From Polyrhizophydium stewartii (Eukaryota > Chytridiomycota > Chytridiomycetes > Rhizophydiales): 10,030 nt of DNA. Under the pieces are notes generated by a model that saw nothing but the letters and a program-made list of their open reading frames with translations, made no database searches and had not been told where the DNA came from. Position 1 is the stretch's first letter; each line of letters starts with the position of its first letter. This document shows, piece after piece, positions 1 to 6,596 of this stretch. The stretch is from contig JADGIZ010000694.1 of NCBI GenBank assembly GCA_027604665.1, forward strand, positions 1 to 10,030, in the 5' to 3' direction. The position numbers and the translations under genes were made by a program.

Positions 1-209
1 GCGGCCTCGCCGGCGGCGGCCTCGCTGGGGTGGCAGGCTGCGCTCATCGCAGCGGCGGCCTCGTCGGCGGCCAGCGCCCGCTGGTGGTGCGCGGCGATGG
101 TGCGCTCGAGCTGCGGCGCGAGCCGCATGTGCGCCTCCAGCGCCTTGCCCGCCGCGGGCGCCGGTGCTCGCGGCGCTGTCTTTGGCGCCGCCCTCTCGCG
201 CGCGAGCAT
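1..209 (-). CDS. N-terminal fragment of an unrecognised protein (runs off left edge)
   Basis: Reading leftwards from an ATG at 209 there is a stop-free frame of 69 codons to the window edge. It begins MLARERAAPKTAPRAPAP and continues into an Ala-rich, charged, helix-prone stretch (for example LEAHMRLAPQLERTIAAHHQ). The codons are mostly G/C-ending, like the neighbouring genes. I do not recognise the family, and the Ala/Arg/Glu-rich composition is not diagnostic. The start was chosen because it is the first ATG of the frame and a CCAAT box lies about 55 bp upstream. Being open to the edge in GC-rich DNA is weak evidence by itself, so this could be chance. It lies on the same strand as the TSR4-like gene and downstream of it. 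Confidence 0.4.
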   Translation of the reverse strand, partial: MLARERAAPKTAPRAPAPAAGKALEAHMRLAPQLERTIAAHHQRALAADEAAAAMSAACHPSEAAAGEA

Positions 210-262
210 GCTGCCGGTGTCGGTGTCGGTGCCAGCCGGCTTTAAGCGCCGTCGCCCGCCAC

Positions 263-274
263 CGCCCATTGGCT
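263..274 (-). promoter_or_regulatory. CCAAT box upstream of the left-edge gene
   Basis: On the minus strand this reads AGCCAATGGGCG, a textbook CCAAT element (ATTGG at 268-272 on the plus strand). It sits 54-65 bp upstream of the ATG at 209. A short AT-rich patch (CTTAAAGC on the minus strand, near 240-247) lies between box and ATG. CCAAT boxes are bound by the HAP/NF-Y complex in fungi. The role here is inferred from position only. Confidence 0.35.
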
Positions 275-331
275 GCCCGCGATGACGCGGCGTCCGTCCA
301 ACCGCGTGCGCAGTGACGCCGCCGCTGGGCC

Positions 332-446
332 GGCCGCTGCCAGGCGGACCCACTGCGGCCGCTGCCAGGCGGGGCCACTGCGGCCAAGGCGCTCACTGCG
401 GCCGCTGCCAGGCGGGCCCACTGCTCACTGCGGCCACTGCGGCCGC
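332..446. repeat. GC-rich imperfect tandem repeat, about 25-bp unit
   Basis: Three 25-bp units are nearly identical: 332-356, 357-381 and 400-424, each starting GGCCGCTGCCAGGCGG and ending CACTGC. A shortened 18-bp unit at 382-399 lies between the second and third, and decayed GGCCACTGC pieces continue to about 446. Several NotI-type GCGGCCGC octamers are created at the junctions. It lies in the gap between the 3' end of the TSR4-like gene (stop at 489) and the 5' end of the left-edge gene. It has no coding assignment. Confidence 0.75.
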
Positions 447-488
447 GAAGGCCCGAGCACCCGCCGAGGACCGTGAGACGAGAGTGCT

Positions 489-2059
489 TCACTGCCCGTC
501 GGCCTGCACCACCGCGACCTCGCCCACCACAACGTGCCGCCCGCCTGCCGCCGCCACCGCGCAGTCGCCCGCGCATGTGAACACCGCCACCGTTCCCCAG
601 TCCATGCCTTGCCCGAGCGCCGCCGTCCGCGCGGCAGCGTCGCCCGATGCGCCGTCGCCGTCGCCCGATGCCCCATCGCCAGAGGCCGCCGCAGCAGCCG
701 CATCGACCGGCAGCACGCCGAGCGTGTGCGGCATCAGCTGGCACTCGAACGCCCGCGGCCCGCCGCACCACCCGCATGCCGCGACGCCGCCCGCGTCCGC
801 CCGCGCCTGCTCCGCGTCGTGCTTGTACCACAGCGCCTGCCCGTGCCGCCAGTATCTGCCTCCTGGCCCGTCAGCGCCATCGCACGCCTCTCACTCCGCT
901 CCGCCCGCACGACCCACACGCACGGAAACGCACCGAATGCACTGTTCGGGCGCCTGCATCACCCGCCGCTGGAACCGCTTAAACGCCTTGTCAAGCCCAA
1001 CGTCCATCCGCTCGTAAGTCTCGCCCGCCCACTCGTCGCCTGCGTCGCCCTCGCCCGCGTCGCTCTTGTCGCCCTTGCCACCGCCGGACGCCTCTCGCCG
1101 CACCTGCTCCTGCCGCCGCTCCAGCATCGCTGCGTCGCCAGGGTTCGATGCCTTGTACTCCTCCAGCAGCCGCATCTCGTGCGTGAACGCCTCGGCGGCC
1201 TCGGCCTCGCGCTCAAACTCGAGCGGATACGCCGGCAGCGCCGGCAGCGATGCTGGGAATGGCGGATCCTGGCTATCGGGTGCCGCTCCTTGAGCTGCAG
1301 GGGCTTCGTCGTCCTTGGCGGGCGCAGATGCGGCCACATTGGCCGCCACAGATGCCGACTTGCCCTTGGGCTTCGGGCTGCCAGCACTGTATCCTTGGTT
1401 GCGCTGCCGCAGCAGCTCCATCATCTCCGCCACGGGCGGCTTGGCTCCAGACGTCCCAGATCCGGCCTTGCCGGCTCCGCTCCCAGGTGCAGGTGTCGCC
1501 TCAAACCCTGACGCCGACCCGATGCCGCCCGCCGGTGCGTCCTCGGCCCACTCGTCGTCGCCCGCCGCCCCAAACGCAAACAGCGGCTTCTGCGATGACG
1601 CCTGCGCTTTGGCTACGCCGGCGCCTTTCGTCCCGCCGGCACCTGCAGCCTGCCCGGGCGATCCCTTCTGCCCGCCCGCCCCGCTGGGCCCGCCGGCCGT
1701 CGCAGGCGGCGCGGCCGCGGCCTTGATGCACCGAAACGCCTTCCAGCTGCGGTGTGTCAGCGACGACTCCCGCAGGGCCCTCACGGCACGGGCCGCTCCC
1801 ACCTCGTCTGCTTGCCTGAGCACGGCCCAAAGTTGCAGCCAAACACAAGCAGGAACCGGTCGCTGTGCACGGGCGTCTTGGCCCACAGCTGTGCAACGAG
1901 CACCAGCGGGTGGCCCGCCGCGCACCGCATGTCGGGTTCGCCATCGGCGTGCTGCGTCCCAGGCGGCAGCACCGCCCGCCCGCCGATCTTGTCCACGTAC
2001 GCATCCACGTCTTCCGCCGCATCCAGCGGCTCGTCGAACGGGTACCCGAGCTCGGCCAT
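489..2059 (-). CDS. TSR4: TSR4/PDCD2-family protein, uS5 (Rps2) chaperone for 40S assembly
   Basis: Three exons, complement(join(489..855, 934..1746, 1803..2059)), give 478 residues. Yeast Tsr4 and human PDCD2 bind nascent uS5/Rps2 and support 40S ribosome biogenesis. The N-terminal module has a family-like LGY start, an IGG motif (25-27), Cys46 and a VFGCNFGPC motif (Cys75, Cys80), followed across intron 1 by SWKAFR (86-91). Residues about 95-270 are a Gly/Ala/Pro-rich linker. The PDCD2_C module runs from about 275 to 478. It contains AFKRFQRRVMQAPEQCIRYW across intron 2, a CGWC zinc knuckle (Cys384, Cys387), FECQLMPHTLG (393-403), then MDWGTVAVFTCAGDC near the end. No MYND cysteine cluster is visible, so it is closer to TSR4/PDCD2L than to metazoan PDCD2. 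It is longer than yeast Tsr4 because of the linker. Start 2059 is the ATG just before the conserved N-terminus; an in-frame ATG at 2206 is an alternative. It is divergent from SF3B1. Confidence 0.85.
856..933 (-). other. Intron 2 of the TSR4-like gene (78 nt)
   Basis: Donor GTGCGT begins at 933 and the acceptor GGCAG ends at 856, with CTGAC at 874-870. Earlier AGs at 864-863 and 861-860 would break the reading frame or the homology. The chosen join reads EQCIRYWRHGQALWY, matching the PDCD2_C pattern (EQxLRYxRxG). Confidence 0.8.
1747..1802 (-). other. Intron 1 of the TSR4-like gene (56 nt)
   Basis: Donor GTGGGA begins at 1802 and the acceptor GCAG ends at 1747. The branch site CTGAC is at 1760-1756, with its A 10 nt before the AG. 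The join splits a Ser codon (AG|C), giving GKQTSWKAFR, the family junction sequence. The unspliced frame hits TGA. Confidence 0.8.
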
Positions 2060-2204
2060 ATCGCTCGCTCGCTCGCCGGCTGCGGCCTCTTGCGCCGAGT
2101 CGCTGCTGTCGCCGCCAGACGAAAAAAGGTCGCCGGTCGATGCGCGCGGAGAGCACGCGGAACGGCCTCTTGGGCGATCGCAACTGCACCAAGCGCCCGC
2201 CGAC
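2060..2204. promoter_or_regulatory. Divergent promoter between the TSR4-like gene and SF3B1
   Basis: Only 145 bp separate the two ATGs, so both 5' leaders and core promoters must lie here or inside the neighbouring genes. Visible elements are (TCGC)4 at 2061-2076, an A-run in GACGAAAAAAGG at about 2118-2129, and the palindrome GCGATCGC at 2174-2181, 23 bp before the SF3B1 ATG. No convincing TATA box is seen. The shared-promoter role is inferred from layout. Confidence 0.5.
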
Positions 2205-5200
2205 ATGGACCAGCAAGGTGCGCTGCGCCCCTGCGGCAGCCGCAGCGCACGCTGCGGCGTGCGGCGTGCGGCGTGCAGCCGGTGCCCGCCTCCCGCAGCA
2301 GTGCGCTTCCAGCGACGCGCCGCGCCGCCGCCCACACCCCTGGCTCCCGCTGACACGTTTTCCTCAGACATCGACGCCGAGATTCGCAAGGCGCAGGAGC
2401 TGCGCAAGTCGCGGCCCGCCCGCCGCCGCGCGGACCCCGCTGCGGACACCCAGCTGCCGCCGCCCAACGCCGCCGTCTTCGATTCAGACATCTACGACGC
2501 CTCGTCCAACATCGAGGGCTTCGTGACCTCGCTGCCCGCCGGCGACGCAGACGACGACGAAGACACGCCCATGGACGATGCAGACGCCAGCGACCCCTAC
2601 GCCCAGCGCCGCATGCGTGCCGCGCTCAACGCTCCGCGCGACGCCTTTGCCGACGTGCTCGAGGCAAGCGACCCCGCCGCAGACGGCATGGGCGCCATGC
2701 CGCAGTCGCGCCGCATCGCCGACCGCGAGGGCGAGTACCGCGCAAGGCGTCTCAACCGCCAGCTGTCGCCCGAGCGGGTCGACGCCTTTGCGGCCACCGC
2801 TGGCGGAGCGGCCGCCTCCGCCGCCGCTGCCGCCGCCACGCAGGGCTCCGGCGGCCACGACTCGGAAGCCCGCTCCTACTCGCAGGTCATGCGCGACGTC
2901 GACTTGGACCGCGAGCGCGAGCGCACCTTGCGCCGGATCCAAGAGAAGCAGAAGGAGGAGCTCGAGCGCCAGCAGCAGCAGCAGCAGCAGCCGGGCGGCT
3001 CTGCCACTGCTCAGCCTGCCTCTGATGCCCAGCCGCCTGCGGCCACGCCGCGCCGCCGCCGCTGGGACCAGGTCGGCCCGAGCGTCGTCGCGACGCCCGA
3101 GTCGATGCAGTCGGCCCAGCCGGCCCAGCCAAAGTCCGAGTGGGAAGTGGACGACCAGCCGACGCAGCAGCGGGGTGCGGACGCCTGGGGCGAGACCCCC
3201 GTGTCCGCGGCCACCTCGGGCGAGGAGCGCAAGCGCACCCGCTGGGACGAGACCCCCGCCGCCAACGCCTACGCCGCCACGCCTGTTGGCGGCAGCGGCG
3301 TCGGCGCAACCCCAAAGCGCTCTCGCTGGGACCAGACTCCGGTCGGCGTCTCGCAGTTTGGAGCAACCCCGATCGGCGGTGCCGGTATGGCTACGCCCGT
3401 GCCGGGCATGGCACCTGTGCCCATGACCCCCGAGGCTGCCAACAACATGCGCTGGGAAAAGGAGATTGAGCAGCGCAACCGATATCTCACGGACGAGGAG
3501 CTCGACGACATCCTGCCCAAGCAGGGATACGCCATCGTCGACCCGCCCGCGTCGTACGTGCCCATCCGCACGCCTGCGCGCAAGCTCATGGCCACGCCCA
3601 CGCCAATGGCCGGCTCGGGCGGCTTCATGATGCAGGAGGAGGACCGCACCGCGTACGCCGACACGGCGCAGGAGATCCCGGGCATGGCCGGCCTGCAGTT
3701 TGTCAAGCCAGAGGACATGCAGCACTTTGCCAAGCTGCTCGACAAGCGCGACGACTCGGAGCTCTCGTCCGAGGAGGCCAAGGAGCGTCGCATCATGCGA
3801 CTTCTGCTCAAGATCAAGAACGGCACTCCCCCCGTGCGCAAGACGTCACTGCGCCAGATCACGGACCGCGCGCGCGAGTTTGGTCCCGGCCCGCTGTTCA
3901 ACCAGATCCTGCCGCTCCTCATGTCGCCGTCGCTCGAGGACCAGGAGCGCCACTTGCTGGTGCGTGCTCGCATGCTCGACTCGTTGCTGTTGCGGCCTTC
4001 GAGAACAGCGTGCTGACCAGATCTTGCTTTCTCTCGCCCGCCGACTCACCGCCAACAGGTCAAGGTCATTGACCGCGTGCTCTACAAGCTCGACGACCTC
4101 GTCCGCCCGTATGTGCACAAGATTCTCGTCGTGATTGAGCCGCTGCTCATTGATGAGGACTTTTACGCGCGTGTCGAGGGCCGCGAGATCATCAGCAACC
4201 TCAGCAAAGCCGCGGGTCTGGCGACCATGATCGCCACCATGCGGCCCGACATTGACCACGTCGACGAGTACGTGCGCAACACCACGGCGCGCGCGTTTGC
4301 TGTTGTCGCGTCGGCGCTCGGCATCCCCGCGCTGCTGCCCTTCCTCAAGGCCGTGTGCCGCTCGACCCGGTCGTGGCAGGCACGGCACACGGGCATCAAG
4401 ATTGTGCAGCAGATTGCGATCCTGCTTGGCTGCGCCATCCTGCCGCACCTGCGCAGCCTCGTCGAGGCTATCGCCAAGGGCCTCGAGGATGAGCAGCAAA
4501 AGGTCAAGACGATTGCCGCGCTCGCCATTGCCGCGCTCGCCGAGGCCGCCGCGCCGTACGGCATCGAGTCGTTTGACATTGTCATCGAGTCGCTGTGGGA
4601 GGGCGTCAAGAAGCACCGTGGCAAGGGCCGTGCCGCGTTCCTCAAGGCGATCGGGTACATCATCCCGCTCATGGAGGAGCGCTATGCCAACGAGTACACC
4701 AAGAACATTGTGCCCACGCTGATTGCCGAGTTTGCGTCGCCCGACGAGGAGATGAAGAAGATTGTGCTCAAGGTCGTCAAGCAGTGCGTCGGCACCGACG
4801 GCGTCGACGCAAAGTACATTCGCGACGAGATCCTGCCCGAGTTCTTCCGCAACTTTTGGGTGCGGCGCATGGCGCTCGACCGCCGCAACTACAAGCAGCT
4901 GGTCGAGACGACGGTCGAGATTGCGCAAAAGGTTGGCGTCACGGTGATTGTGGAGCACATTGTCGGCGGGCTCAAGGACGAGTCGGAGGCGTACCGCAAG
5001 ATGACGATGGAGACAATCGACAGCATCGTGCAGTTGCTCGGCACGGCCGACATTGACCCCAAGCTCGAGAGCCAGCTGGTGGACGGCATGCTCACGGCGT
5101 TCCAGGAGCAGACGGTCGAGGACGCCGTCATGCTCAATGGCTTTGGCACCGTCGTCAACTCTCTTGGCCTGCGCATCAAGCCGTACCTGCCCCAGGTCTG

Positions 5201-6412
5201 CTCGACGATTCTGTGGCGCCTGAGCAACAAGAGCGCCAAGGTGCGCCAGCAGGCCGCCGACCTCATTTCGCGCGTGGCCGTCGTGATCCGCACCTGCGGC
5301 GAGGAGAAGCTCATGGCGCAGATGGGCAAGGTGCTGTTTGAGTACCTGGGCGAGGAGTACCCCGAGGTGCTTGGCTCGATCCTCAAGGGCCTCAAGGCAA
5401 TTGTGAATGTGATTGGCATGAGCGACATGGAGCCGCCGATCCGGGACCTGCTTCCGCGTCTGACGCCGATTCTCAAGAACCGGCACGAGAAGGTGCAAGA
5501 GAACTGCATTGACCTTGTTGGCCGCATTGCGGACCGCGGGGCCGAGTTTGTGTCTGCGCGCGAGTGGATGCGGATTTGCTTTGAGCTGCTTGATCTGCTC
5601 AAGGCGCACAAGAAGGGCATTCGGCGAGCGACGGTCAACACGTTTGGCTACATTGCCAAGGCGATTGGACCGCAGGATGTGCTTGCGACGCTGCTCAACA
5701 ACCTCAAAGTGCAAGAGCGCCAGAACCGCGTGTGCACGACCGTTGCGATTGCGATTGTTGCCGAGACGTGCGCGCCGTTCACGGTTCTCCCCGCGCTCAT
5801 GAACGAGTACCGGCTTCCGGAGCTGAATGTGCAAAACGGCGTGCTCAAGTCGCTGTCGTTTGTGTTTGAGTACATTGGCGAGATGGGCAAGGACTACGTG
5901 TATGCGGTCACGCCGCTGCTCGAGGACGCGCTGATTGATCGGGATCTGGTGCACCGGCAGACGGCGTGCACGACGATCAAGCACATTGCGCTTGGGATTG
6001 CTGGACTCGGGTGCGAGGACGCGCTGGTGCATTTGCTCAACCATGTGTGGCCGAATATCTTTGAGACGTCGCCGCATGTGATTAATGCTGTCATGGATGC
6101 GATTGAGGGCATGCGCATTGCGTTGGGGCCGTCGGTGATTCTCAATTATGTGTTGCAGGGGCTGTTCCATCCTGCGCGGCGTGTGCGCGAGATTTACTGG
6201 AAGGTGCGTTTGGGCCGCTGCTGCTTCGTTGTTACTTTGTCTCTCGCTCCGAGCGTGTGTGCGCCTGTGCGTGTGGAGGCTGACGCCCGAGGCTGCAGAT
6301 TTACAACAACTTGTACATGGGCTCGCAGGACGCGCTGGTACCCATGTACCCGCGCATCGAGGACGACCACCGCAACAAGTACGAGCGCCACGAGCTGGAC
6401 TATGTCATTTGA
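2205..6412 (+). CDS. SF3B1: Splicing factor 3B subunit 1 (SF3B1/Hsh155), U2 snRNP branch-site factor
   Basis: Four exons, join(2205..2217, 2368..3959, 4059..6203, 6299..6412), give 1287 residues (human 1304). SF3B1 clamps the U2-branch-site duplex in the nucleus. Exon 1 encodes MDQQ and splices to [10 protein letters not shown], matching the conserved N-terminus. The disordered N-terminal part holds [17 protein letters not shown], a Q7 run (206-212) and RWD/TP motifs (Trp237, Trp297, Trp325; also Trp263, Trp278), which are UHM ligand-type sites. [20 protein letters not shown] and [10 protein letters not shown] follow. HEAT repeats fill about 430-1287 and are very close to human. Human cancer-hotspot positions are unchanged (E605, R608, N609, H645, K649, K683, equal to human E622, R625, N626, H662, K666, K700), as are drug-pocket R1057 and V1061 (human R1074, V1078). 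It ends ELDYVI at a TGA. The start has purine at -3 and G at +4. Confidence 0.97.
2218..2367 (+). other. Intron 1 of SF3B1 (150 nt, stop-free in frame)
   Basis: Donor GTGCGC follows CAAG. The branch site is CTGAC at 2350-2354, then a T-rich tract and the acceptor TCCTCAG ending at 2367. Joining gives [12 protein letters not shown], the conserved SF3B1 start. The intron is exactly 50 codons long with no in-frame stop. Confidence 0.9.
2970..2990 (+). repeat. CAG7 trinucleotide run encoding Gln in SF3B1
   Basis: Seven uninterrupted CAG codons encode Gln206-212 within a charged segment ([13 protein letters not shown]) of the disordered N-terminal region. It is a short, potentially length-variable repeat with no inferred separate function. 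Confidence 0.9.
3960..4058 (+). other. Intron 2 of SF3B1 (99 nt)
   Basis: Donor GTGCGT follows CACTTGCTG. CTGAC is at 4013-4017, 42 nt before the acceptor CAACAG ending at 4058. Apart from an AG only 3 nt past the branch A, no AG lies between. The join gives [16 protein letters not shown], identical in pattern to SF3B1 of other eukaryotes. It is phase 0, and the unspliced frame meets TGA. Confidence 0.95.
6204..6298 (+). other. Intron 3 of SF3B1 (95 nt)
   Basis: Donor GTGCGT follows TACTGGAAG and the acceptor GCTGCAG ends at 6298. CTGAC is at 6280-6284, with its A 15 nt before the AG. The join gives [20 protein letters not shown], the conserved SF3B1 C-terminal sequence. The intron itself has no stop in the upstream frame. 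Confidence 0.95.
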
Positions 6413-6596
6413 GCGCTGTGTCCGCCGGCACGCGCTCCTTGCCCGCTGCCTTCGAATGAAGCCGCCAATCTGCACATATCATGGTGTTGCCGTTGCTCGG
6501 CCGAGGCATCCCGGCGAGCGCGTCCTCAGGCCAGGCTGCTGGACCCCGGTCCATCTGGAGCATCCGACCTTGGGAAACAGCCGACCACAGCGGAAG
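6413..6596 (+). other. Intergenic gap, SF3B1 3' to UFD1-like 5'
   Basis: This 184-bp gap between same-strand genes must hold the SF3B1 3' end and the promoter and leader of the next gene. I see no clear poly(A) signal, TATA box or CCAAT box. An ATG at 6456 is in frame with the downstream gene, and another at 6481 is in a different frame. Either could be a leader ATG or, for 6456, an alternative start. Confidence 0.5.

Noticed and set aside
534..1511. 325-codon plus-strand open frame opposite the TSR4-like gene
   Set aside because: It lies antisense to exons and intron 2 that carry clear PDCD2_C motifs. The translation is Arg/Leu/Pro-rich without recognisable features.
1811..1820. Possible GC-AG intron donor (TCAG|GCAAGC) in the TSR4-like gene
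   Set aside because: Splicing from it to the AG at 1747 breaks the reading frame. The GT donor at 1802 keeps the frame and yields the family sequence TSWKAFR.
2060..2206. Upstream start for the TSR4-like protein at 2206 (49 extra residues)
   Set aside because: The added segment has no conserved motif and would consume the entire divergent promoter. The ATG at 2059 sits directly before the conserved N-terminus. It is kept only as an alternative.
2484..3725. 413-codon minus-strand open frame opposite SF3B1 exon 2
   Set aside because: Its composition is Gly/Arg/Leu/Val low complexity mirroring the SF3B1 N-terminal coding strand. No motif was recognised.
3846..6170. 774-codon open frame on the minus strand, antisense to SF3B1
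   Set aside because: It mirrors the conserved HEAT-repeat exon, is rich in Leu/Arg/His/Asn as expected from the reverse complement of biased codons, and resembles no family. In GC-rich DNA lacking TTA, CTA and TCA codons, long antisense frames arise by chance.
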